Shown one piece after another: positions 57,084 through 64,000 of a DNA stretch of 64,000 nt; the stretch's first letter is position 1; every line of letters begins with the position of its first letter. This DNA comes from Paraglaciecola sp. 20A4 (GTDB taxonomy: Bacteria; Pseudomonadota; Gammaproteobacteria; Enterobacterales; Alteromonadaceae), in the NCBI RefSeq assembly GCF_011378905.1, contig NZ_WTPY01000026.1, forward strand, positions 1 through 64,000. The letters are read 5' to 3'. The notes under the pieces were generated by a model. The model was given only the letters and a program-made list of their open reading frames with translations, was not told the DNA's origin and did not search any database. Made by a program: the position numbers and the translations under genes.

Positions 57084-57617
57084 ATGACAGATAAGCAATC
57101 CCCAGATAAAAAAGACACGCAATCACCGACTACTGAATTAGCGCAGCTTCGACAAATTATTTTTGGTGATGCGCAAAATAATCTTGAGCAAAAAATAGAC
57201 CAGCTCGGACACAGCTTGCAAACTCAACTCAAGCATCTCGAACAGCAAACTTCTCGTCAGTTTTCGCAACTCCAAGGAGCACTGGAAAGTCATGTGCATC
57301 AGTTAGAAGACAAGCTCCTAAACGCAGACAAAGACCAAGATGCCAAAGCAAACGAATTATTCACGTTAAATAAGAACTTATCATCTGAGCTCGAAATGGC
57401 AGAAGCGGCGAACAAGCAAGAAACCGATGAGTTACATAAGCGTATTGATCACGATCTAAACGCCTTATCAGCGAAGTTCTCTGAGCAGTTAAAACAAGCG
57501 CTTGCGCAGTTAACGCAAGTATCAAATGATTTAAATTCCTCCAAAACCGATCGCAAGACTCTGGCTAAGTTGCTTGCGACTGTTGCCTCCAATTTGGAAA
57601 CTGGCGATGACGAGTAA
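57084..57617 (+). CDS. Coiled-coil protein, first gene of the GTPase operon
   Basis: A 177-residue acidic, soluble protein. Residues 22-28 read LRQIIFG, followed by a long Glu/Gln/Leu/Lys-rich helix (about 30-165: LEQKIDQLGHSLQTQLKHLEQQTSRQF, NELFTLNKNLSSELEMAEAANKQ) with clear heptads. There is no signal peptide, membrane segment or enzyme motif. The LRQI-FG motif recurs in the next protein, so both may bind one partner through it. The gap to the next gene is 8 nt. I do not recognise a named family. Confidence 0.8.
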   Translation: MTDKQSPDKKDTQSPTTELAQLRQIIFGDAQNNLEQKIDQLGHSLQTQLKHLEQQTSRQFSQLQGALESHVHQLEDKLLNADKDQDAKANELFTLNKNLSSELEMAEAANKQETDELHKRIDHDLNALSAKFSEQLKQALAQLTQVSNDLNSSKTDRKTLAKLLATVASNLETGDDE

Positions 57618-57625
57618 CCTCTATC

Positions 57626-59404
57626 ATGTCGTCTCAAGGAAGTAACAACGAGCATGAACAAGAACTGCAACTTCACGCGTTGCGGCAAATTATGTTTGGT
57701 AAAAATAATCAACATCTCTGTGATGCTTTACGAAAAAATGCTAAGGAAATTGTCAGCGACGTATTTTCAGAAGCCTTAAAGGATCGTCAAGATAAAGACG
57801 GTAGCGTTAAGAAGGTTATGGCGCCGCTGGTTGATAAGTCAGTCGAATACTCGGTCACCAATCGAAAAGAACAATTTGTAGGCTATTTATATCCCATAGT
57901 TGGCAGTGTGGTGCGAAAATCAGTTACCGCATTTTTAAGTGAATTTATAGAACGCACCAATCAATTACTCGAAAATAGTTTGACTATTAAGGGTATTACT
58001 TGGCGTATAAGAGCACGTCAGGCAGGCGTCCCTTACGCAAACTACGTTGCCAGTCAAACCTTTAACTACCGTGTTGAACAAGTTTTCTTAATCCATAGAG
58101 AGACCGGTCTACTGCTTAGAAATGTGTCATATAATCAGCAATATTCAGAGGATGCCGATCTTATGTCCTCTATGCTAACGGCCATAAATGACTTCGTATC
58201 TGACTCATTTAAGCCCAATATAGATGGCCTTGAACAAACGCTAAGTATTGTAAAAACCGACGATTTCACCTTAGTGCTAAAAGCCGGGCCCAGTGCAGTT
58301 TTGGTTGCCGCGGTAACGGGCAATATGCCGCAAAAAATAGCAGATCAACTTCAACTGACCATAGAAGAGCTCCACAGCCTATACGAAAAGCAGTTGCTTG
58401 AATTTGAAGGCGACGCAGCCCCATTTGCAGATTGCGACCAACAACTAACGGACTGCTTAGTATCTGAACTTAAGGAGACGGTAAAACAAAAAAAATCTAA
58501 GCCGTGGATGGCTTGGAGCATTTTACTGTTTATTACTTTTGGCCTGAGCTATTACGCTTATAAATTGTGGCTAGTTCAAGATTATGTACAACGAATTCAA
58601 GCAATTAATAAGCAGCCTGGCGTTATGCTAGTGCAGTTAGAAAGAAATGGCATACAGCAGATTAAACTGGATGTATTGCGCGACCCAAGCGCGACCCCCA
58701 TCAATCAATGGCTTAGTGAGCATAATGTTCCTGAAAAAATTATTAGTTTGACCGAAAAATCATATTTATCATTAGAGCCGCAAATAGTCCAAGAACGGGT
58801 AAACGCTGTGGCTGCTCAGTTTGCTGGTATCACAGTTGTCGAAAAAGATGAATCCATAGGGCTAATAGGTAAGCTGAATCCAAAGCAATTTAATGAGCTC
58901 AATCTTGCTCTAAGCAAATTACCTGGATTAACCAATATTCAAAATATAATAGAAGACGTTGAGATAGTTGAGGCAAGTCGCCCAGAACAAGTGAGCATTG
59001 ATAACAGTGCGGGTATCAATGCTCTCATCCAACTAAAAATTGGTCAAATCAACAGTACGGCAATCGAGTTCACTATCGACAGTATTGAGCTGAGTCCTCA
59101 AGCCCAAGAAAAACTGAGCGCTGTTACTGCACAAGCAAAATCCTTACTAAGGCTAGCCAGTAAAGTCAGACTTGACGTAAACTTTTTGCTTATGGGTGCG
59201 AGTGACAGCAAGGGCTCCCAGTCCTACAATGAAATGTTAAGTGTTAAGCGTGCCCAAGCCGTAAAAGATGTCATACAAAATAATGGAATACCTGCCGATA
59301 AACTGAATGCTATCGGTATCGGCGTAATCGATTTACCTGCTGCGGGCAATGGTACACGCAAGGTTTTGTTTAACGTCATTACAACTCAAGCCTCACAGCA
59401 GTAA
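57626..59404 (+). CDS. Inner-membrane protein with cytoplasmic domain and periplasmic OmpA-like domain
   Basis: A 592-residue protein with no signal peptide. Order: LRQIMFG motif (19-25); a large, probably cytoplasmic domain (about 30-290) containing RVEQVFLIHRETGLLLRNVSYN and DADLMSSMLTAINDFVSDSF; one membrane helix (about 294-315, WMAWSILLFITFGLSYYAYKLWL); BON-like periplasmic segments (about 330-450); and an OmpA-like peptidoglycan-binding domain (about 475-592; GASDSKGSQSYNEMLSVKRAQAV, GIPADKLNAIGIG). The topology resembles MotB in principle: membrane-anchored, holding the wall. The next gene is the GTPase, 16 nt on. Confidence 0.85.
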   Translation: MSSQGSNNEHEQELQLHALRQIMFGKNNQHLCDALRKNAKEIVSDVFSEALKDRQDKDGSVKKVMAPLVDKSVEYSVTNRKEQFVGYLYPIVGSVVRKSVTAFLSEFIERTNQLLENSLTIKGITWRIRARQAGVPYANYVASQTFNYRVEQVFLIHRETGLLLRNVSYNQQYSEDADLMSSMLTAINDFVSDSFKPNIDGLEQTLSIVKTDDFTLVLKAGPSAVLVAAVTGNMPQKIADQLQLTIEELHSLYEKQLLEFEGDAAPFADCDQQLTDCLVSELKETVKQKKSKPWMAWSILLFITFGLSYYAYKLWLVQDYVQRIQAINKQPGVMLVQLERNGIQQIKLDVLRDPSATPINQWLSEHNVPEKIISLTEKSYLSLEPQIVQERVNAVAAQFAGITVVEKDESIGLIGKLNPKQFNELNLALSKLPGLTNIQNIIEDVEIVEASRPEQVSIDNSAGINALIQLKIGQINSTAIEFTIDSIELSPQAQEKLSAVTAQAKSLLRLASKVRLDVNFLLMGASDSKGSQSYNEMLSVKRAQAVKDVIQNNGIPADKLNAIGIGVIDLPAAGNGTRKVLFNVITTQASQQ

Positions 59405-59420
59405 TGGACAATAGATAGTT

Positions 59421-59924
59421 ATGATCCAGAAAAAAATATGTTTACTAGGCGCCTCAGGAGTCGGAAAAACAAGTCTCATCAAGCAATATGTTGAAGGGAT
59501 CTTTTCTGAAAAATATCTGACTTCAATAGGGGTCAAAATTGACAAAAAGCTCGTTGTATGTGAAGACGATTCTGTACAGCTCATGCTGTGGGATATAGAG
59601 GGAATTGATCGTTACTGCGGTTTTCAGCCGAAATACATTCGCGGCGCTTCTGCCCTTATTATAGTAGTCGACCATACTCGCTCACAATCCTTGGTTGAAG
59701 GGATAGAAATTTTTCGATTAGCCCGGGATGTGTCGGATATTCCAGCTATATTGGTCATCAATAAATCAGATCTCAATACTGCGTGGCACTGGAGCGACGA
59801 AGAATTATTGGACTTGTCCCGTCCGTTTAGCCATACCTTTCGCACTAGCGCGAAAACCGGAGAAAATGTGGAACAACTGTTCTCGGTTCTCGCTCAACAC
59901 TTACTAAGTGAGGCTGGCCGGTGA
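59421..59924 (+). CDS. Ras/Rab-like small GTPase
   Basis: A 167-residue single-domain GTPase close to the Ras superfamily. P-loop GASGVGKT (10-17), switch I Thr34 in YLTSIGVK, DxxG as DIEG (58-61), NKSD (114-117) and SAK (143-145) are all present, as is the Rab-like KYIRGASALIIVVD. The residue after DxxG, Gln61 in Ras, is Ile62 here, so intrinsic GTP hydrolysis should be weak without a partner. There is no C-terminal prenylation cysteine. It overlaps the next gene by 4 nt (GTGA). Confidence 0.93.
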   Translation: MIQKKICLLGASGVGKTSLIKQYVEGIFSEKYLTSIGVKIDKKLVVCEDDSVQLMLWDIEGIDRYCGFQPKYIRGASALIIVVDHTRSQSLVEGIEIFRLARDVSDIPAILVINKSDLNTAWHWSDEELLDLSRPFSHTFRTSAKTGENVEQLFSVLAQHLLSEAGR

Positions 59925-62077
59925 ATATATCTCTTTTTAAAACGTTAGGGATCGTTAATTGCTGCATATTCAAACGCGTGTCTATAGGCAGCTATGAAAT
60001 CGTTTATGCTGAAAACGAATGGATAGATATATTGTTGCCTCACGCGCGCGATGAAAATAAGTTTATCGCTCCCTGCGGTAGTCCTTTTTTAGATGATTTT
60101 ATAGCGCAGGCGGAGGAGTTTTGGGAACTCGCACATAATGGGAGAATAGAGTCTGGTATATGGAGTGAAACGATTGATGAGCAAGAGTTAAAGTTGAACG
60201 CCTATGCGACTTCAGATGATAACGACTTTTATTTAATCATCGACAACATAATGGAACAATACGACCGGCGTCAGAAAACACTTCAGTCAGCTCGTGAATT
60301 ATTATTATCTAATGATAAAATCGTAGCTCAACAAGAATATATTCATCAACGTCTAGACGAACTTCTTAGTCAATCATCCACACTCAAAGATATGCAACAA
60401 CCCATTACTGAAGTTATCGAAAAGACCGAGGTTGGTGTGGCCATACTATCGCCTAACCTCAAACCTGTTAGTCAGAATCCTGCCCTTTACAGTATTTTTG
60501 ATACCCATTTAGCCTCTGTGAAAACCGAACCTTACGAGCTAATTCTTGAATTATTTGAAAAACAATATCCTGAATTTGAACGTGTTATTAGCACTGGCAG
60601 TCGTTGGAGCGGTGAACTCTTTTGGTTGCAACCGCCAAACAGCGAAAAGTGGCTTAAATTGGCAGTATATCCGGTTAAAACAGACTTCCAAAAAATTACC
60701 CACTGGGTGTTTATAATTAGCGATATTTCTCAAGTTAAACACTTATTGCAAAATAACGAGAAGCTGACGCACTACGATGCGCTCACGGCTATTCCTAATA
60801 GGCAATATTTCTGGATGCAACTCGAGCAATCGGTCAATAATGCAGTACCGTTTTATTTGTTGTATTTAGATATTAAGAACTTTAAGCGTATCAATGAAGT
60901 TCACGGCCATTCCCGTGGCGATAAGATTATTAAAGAACTAGTTGAACGCATAGCACCTCACGTGAGTAATGGTGATATGTTCGCTCGAATTGGTGGCGGA
61001 GAGTTTGCTATTATTCGTCAAAAAACGGTTACCCAGCAGCAGTGTATCGATTTAGGTAACATTCTTATTGACGTGGCAACCCAACCATTTTATCTACCCA
61101 ATGGTGCACATTGTGAAGTGGGTTTAAACATTGGAGCCGCGAGCTTTCCAAGAGACGCTGACGATGCTGAGACATTGATGAAGTTTGCCGACCTGGCTGT
61201 TTTTAATGCGAAGAAACTGGAAAAAAGCAGCGTTCAGTTTTACTCGCAAAAACTCAAAGATGCGTCACAACGAATTATTGAGCTAGAATCGGCATTACAA
61301 ACTGCCATTGCTAATCATGAGTTCGAATTATTTTTACAACCGATGCTTGACCTTACCAGCGGGACCATCCTTAAAGCAGAAGCGCTATTGCGCTGGAATC
61401 GATTCGATAGTGAACGTATTGGTCCCGACGAATTTATCCCTATCGCGGAACAAACGGGTTTAATCATTCCTATTGGTAAATGGGTTATTTCGAAAGCGTG
61501 TGAGATGATAAGTACACTTAATCACAGAGGGCATAGCTGTAAACTGTCAGTCAATTTGTCCCCACGACAAGTGGGCGATAGAAATCTACTCACCTTCATT
61601 CAAACCGAAATTAGAAATCACCATATACAACCCAATCAATTGGAACTGGAATTGACCGAAGGGGTGTTAGTTGATAACTATGATAGAGTCCAATTCTTAC
61701 TCACTGAAGTTAGAAAACTAGGGGTTAGTGTCTCTATTGATGACTTTGGTACTGGATACAGTTCGCTTTCCTATTTAAAGAAATTGCCGATCGATCATAT
61801 CAAAATCGATCGATCTTTTGTGCAGGATTTAGTTGATGACGAAAATGATAGGGCCATTATTATGGCTATTATTGCCATGGCCCATAGTTTGAAACTGAAT
61901 GTTATTGCCGAAGGCGTAGAAACAGAACTGCAGCGTGACTTTTTACAGTTAAACCATTGTAACCTTGCCCAAGGATATTTGTTTAGTCGCCCGCTTCCCT
62001 TTATGGAATTCTGCGAATACTTGAGCAACTTAACTAATCAAACGCTGATAGACCAGTCTGGGCACGACCTAAAATAA
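59921..62077 (+). CDS. Soluble PAS-GGDEF(degenerate)-EAL protein coupled to the GTPase
   Basis: A 718-residue cytosolic protein. An N-terminal domain (about 1-115, [28 protein letters not shown]) and a helix (about 115-155) lead to a PAS domain (about 160-275), a GGDEF domain (285-440) whose motif is GGGEF (358-362), and an EAL domain (about 450-705) with intact EAL (487-489), [29 protein letters not shown] and AEGVET. It should act as a c-di-GMP phosphodiesterase, the GGDEF part being regulatory at most. GTG start overlapping the GTPase stop. Its last 44 nt overlap the convergent gcdH. Confidence 0.9.
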   Translation: MNISLFKTLGIVNCCIFKRVSIGSYEIVYAENEWIDILLPHARDENKFIAPCGSPFLDDFIAQAEEFWELAHNGRIESGIWSETIDEQELKLNAYATSDDNDFYLIIDNIMEQYDRRQKTLQSARELLLSNDKIVAQQEYIHQRLDELLSQSSTLKDMQQPITEVIEKTEVGVAILSPNLKPVSQNPALYSIFDTHLASVKTEPYELILELFEKQYPEFERVISTGSRWSGELFWLQPPNSEKWLKLAVYPVKTDFQKITHWVFIISDISQVKHLLQNNEKLTHYDALTAIPNRQYFWMQLEQSVNNAVPFYLLYLDIKNFKRINEVHGHSRGDKIIKELVERIAPHVSNGDMFARIGGGEFAIIRQKTVTQQQCIDLGNILIDVATQPFYLPNGAHCEVGLNIGAASFPRDADDAETLMKFADLAVFNAKKLEKSSVQFYSQKLKDASQRIIELESALQTAIANHEFELFLQPMLDLTSGTILKAEALLRWNRFDSERIGPDEFIPIAEQTGLIIPIGKWVISKACEMISTLNHRGHSCKLSVNLSPRQVGDRNLLTFIQTEIRNHHIQPNQLELELTEGVLVDNYDRVQFLLTEVRKLGVSVSIDDFGTGYSSLSYLKKLPIDHIKIDRSFVQDLVDDENDRAIIMAIIAMAHSLKLNVIAEGVETELQRDFLQLNHCNLAQGYLFSRPLPFMEFCEYLSNLTNQTLIDQSGHDLK

Positions 62078-63218
62078 GCGCGTGTACATCGTGCGTGCCT
62101 TCATAGGTATTCACTGCTTCTAAGTTGAGTACGTGGCGAATTACATGAAACTCGTCTGATATCCCATTGGCGCCATGCATATCACGGGATATTCTTGCAA
62201 TATCAAGGGCTTTACCACAAGAATTCCGTTTAATTAATGAAATAGCTTCAGGTGCAAGTGCGTTAGCATCCATTAAACGACCTGCTTGTAGGCATGCCAG
62301 TAACCCAATAGAAATTTCAGTCTGCATATCGGCTAGTTTCTTTTGGATCAATTGATTGGCTGCCAGCGGACGAGAAAACTGTTCTCGGTCTAAACAATAT
62401 TGTCGTGCTTGATGCCAACAAAACTCTGCGGCGCCTAAACTACCCCAAGCGATACCAAAACGCGCTTTGTTCAAGCAACTAAAGGGACCTTTTAAGCCTT
62501 GGACATTGGGCAGCATATTTTCATCTGGCACAAAGACATCATGCATCACAATTTCACCTGTGACAGACGCCCGTAATGAAAATTTCCCTTCAATTTTAGG
62601 TGCAGACAAGCCAGGCATATTTTTTTCAAGTATAAAGCCGCGAATAACACCATTTAGCTTTCCCCAGACGACGAAAACATCTGCGATCGGAGAATTGGTT
62701 ATCCATATTTTGTTGCCGTTTAATATATAGCCGCCGTCCACTTCTTGAGCTCGAGTTAACATACTAGCTGGATCCGAGCCGGAATTCGGCTCGGTTAAGC
62801 CAAAGCAACCCACCCATTGCCCACGAGCCAACTTAGGCAGGTAACGTTGCCTTTGCTCATCGCTGCCAAACGTAAAGATAGGATACATAACCAATGATGA
62901 CTGCACGCTCATAGCACTACGGTAACCACTGTCAACACGCTCCACTTCTCTTGCTAGTAACCCATAACTGACATTGTTCACTTCAGCACAACCATATTCT
63001 TGAGGTAGCGTACAACCCAACAACCCAAGCTCCCCCATTTCGGACATTATGTCTCGGTCAAAGTGTTCATGGCGATTACCCATTAATATTCGGGGCATAA
63101 GCTTTTGTTGACAATATTGATGGGCGGTATCACGAATAAGACGCTCATCATCTTGCAACAACCCGTCAAGGTTAAGCGGATCTTGCCAGTTAAATTGAGA
63201 TGTTGATTGTTTAGTCAT
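62034..63218 (-). CDS. gcdH: Acyl-CoA dehydrogenase, glutaryl-CoA dehydrogenase type
   Basis: FAD enzyme that converts glutaryl-CoA to crotonyl-CoA in lysine/tryptophan breakdown. [22 protein letters not shown] and [21 protein letters not shown] bind FAD and substrate; the catalytic Glu lies in the C-terminal [20 protein letters not shown], typical of GcdH. ATG 63216-63218 has GAGGGA upstream; the frame extends a further 36 nt. Length 394. Its 3' end overlaps the EAL gene tail to tail. Confidence 0.92.
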   Translation of the reverse strand: MTKQSTSQFNWQDPLNLDGLLQDDERLIRDTAHQYCQQKLMPRILMGNRHEHFDRDIMSEMGELGLLGCTLPQEYGCAEVNNVSYGLLAREVERVDSGYRSAMSVQSSLVMYPIFTFGSDEQRQRYLPKLARGQWVGCFGLTEPNSGSDPASMLTRAQEVDGGYILNGNKIWITNSPIADVFVVWGKLNGVIRGFILEKNMPGLSAPKIEGKFSLRASVTGEIVMHDVFVPDENMLPNVQGLKGPFSCLNKARFGIAWGSLGAAEFCWHQARQYCLDREQFSRPLAANQLIQKKLADMQTEISIGLLACLQAGRLMDANALAPEAISLIKRNSCGKALDIARISRDMHGANGISDEFHVIRHVLNLEAVNTYEGTHDVHALILGRAQTGLSAFD

Positions 63219-63281
63219 ATTTCCCTCAAAATCAGGTGTAATTAGAATGAACAAGGGCGATATGCCCTTCGGTACTACAAA

Positions 63282-64000
63282 CTAAAACGGAGCTGGAAAT
63301 TGTTTCAATACCTTAGCTATATCGATTTTGGCCTGTTCACTAAGGGGCTTTTTGAACGCCGCAATGTTCTCATGTAATTGCGCCATATTCGTTGCGCCTA
63401 TAATGGTTGACGTAACACCATCAACATTATTACACCAAGCTAAGGCTAATTCACAGGGCGTTAAACCATGGGCCGTTGCGACATCCGCGTAACTTTTAAC
63501 AGCTAACTCGGTGCTGGCTGTATCTCTGAAAATACCGTTACGTTGTTCTAACGTCCAGCGGCTTCCTTGTGGGCGTTGATTATTCAGATACTTTCCGCTG
63601 AGCGCACCGCCAGCAAGAGGTGACCAAGGCAAATAGGCGATATTTTCCGCTACGCAATGCTCTATTAGATATGGCCAATCTTTACTGTGTAACAAACTAA
63701 ACTCATTTTGCATCGACACCATACGTGGCAAATTATGTTGTTTACTCAAGTTTAAGTATTGTGTCAGCCCCCAAGGAGTCTCATTTGATAATCCACAGAA
63801 GCGGATCTTGCCTTGCTCAACGCAGGTGTTCAAAGCTTGCAGAACCGTTAGCATTTGCGCAGTCTCTGTGGCGCTATCTGTATTCGAAAAATTAACCCGG
63901 CCCACCGCATGCTTGGCAAAATGCGGCGATGTTCGGTTTGGCCAATGCAACTGATACAAGTCGATATAATCTGTGTTTAAGCGCGTTAATGAATCATCTA
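63282..64000 (-). CDS. Aldo/keto reductase, Tas-like (5' end beyond window)
   Basis: The C-terminal 239 residues of an NADPH-dependent aldo/keto reductase. The frame stays open to the window edge, where it reads DDSLTRLNTDYIDLYQLHWPNRT, the strand with the substrate-pocket His/Trp. Further motifs: KIRFCGLSNETPWGLTQYL, YLPWSPLAGGALSGKYL and TSTIIGATNMAQLHENIAAF. Most like E. coli Tas. The catalytic Asp/Tyr/Lys lie outside the window. A single-base stop-free continuation shows it is partial, not truncated. Confidence 0.92.
   Translation of the reverse strand, partial: DDSLTRLNTDYIDLYQLHWPNRTSPHFAKHAVGRVNFSNTDSATETAQMLTVLQALNTCVEQGKIRFCGLSNETPWGLTQYLNLSKQHNLPRMVSMQNEFSLLHSKDWPYLIEHCVAENIAYLPWSPLAGGALSGKYLNNQRPQGSRWTLEQRNGIFRDTASTELAVKSYADVATAHGLTPCELALAWCNNVDGVTSTIIGATNMAQLHENIAAFKKPLSEQAKIDIAKVLKQFPAPF

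Overview
The window looks like a chromosomal core region of a marine gammaproteobacterium of the Alteromonadaceae (Alteromonas/Paraglaciecola-like). This rests on recognised protein sequences and on gene orders shared with Escherichia coli and other gammaproteobacteria, with alteromonad-type extras (DUF2959, DUF3718 and DUF3300 proteins, an S9B dipeptidyl peptidase, several c-di-GMP proteins). Genus cannot be fixed by eye. I saw no tRNA, rRNA, insertion sequence, prophage or CRISPR array.

Layout. 1-6.1 kb, minus strand: sfsA, dksA, gluQ, pcnB, folK, panB, panC, the conserved stringent-response / polyadenylation / folate / pantothenate block; pcnB appears to start at an AUU codon. 6.1-9.2 kb, plus: pepB, a small broken gene on the minus strand, yhgN and yjaG. 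9.2-15.8 kb: rsmD diverging from ftsY-ftsE-ftsX, then a degenerate EAL-HDOD protein (minus) and rpoH. 15.8-21.6 kb: pip-dtd-yiiD, a small membrane protein and a DUF2959 lipoprotein, yihY, and the divergent metF/metJ pair with two tandem MetJ-box pairs between them. 21.6-30 kb: a glutathione transferase, cytochrome c, selO, a large membrane GGDEF-EAL protein, ribA, and DUF3300 and DUF3718 proteins. 30.4-39.5 kb: aguA-aguB (putrescine from agmatine), a PLP-dependent dehydratase, a PH-domain protein, a dipeptidyl peptidase IV, an NAD(P)-binding protein, trmN6, a possible CheW-like protein and queG. 39.5-49.6 kb: the compact operon nnr-tsaE-amiB-mutL-miaA-hfq-hflX-hflK-hflC, in the same order as E. 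coli. 49.7-56.9 kb, minus: DUF3859 protein, two glutathione transferases, a double solute-binding protein, DUF4112-hemH, and an AbgT transporter. 62-64 kb, minus: glutaryl-CoA dehydrogenase and the 3' part of an aldo/keto reductase.

The most unusual locus is 57.08-62.08 kb, a four-gene plus-strand operon: a coiled-coil protein; an inner-membrane protein with a large cytoplasmic N-terminus and a periplasmic OmpA-like C-terminus; a Ras/Rab-like small GTPase lacking the catalytic glutamine; and a soluble PAS-GGDEF(degenerate)-EAL protein translationally coupled to the GTPase. The first two proteins share an N-terminal LRQI(I/M)FG motif. The set suggests a GTPase switch that ties a cell-wall-anchored membrane complex to c-di-GMP breakdown. 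This is the best candidate here for a poorly described system; the function is inference.

Translation starts are often non-AUG (pcnB AUU; mutL, hflX and abgT UUG; several GUG), and many genes overlap by 1-4 nt, so translational coupling is widespread.
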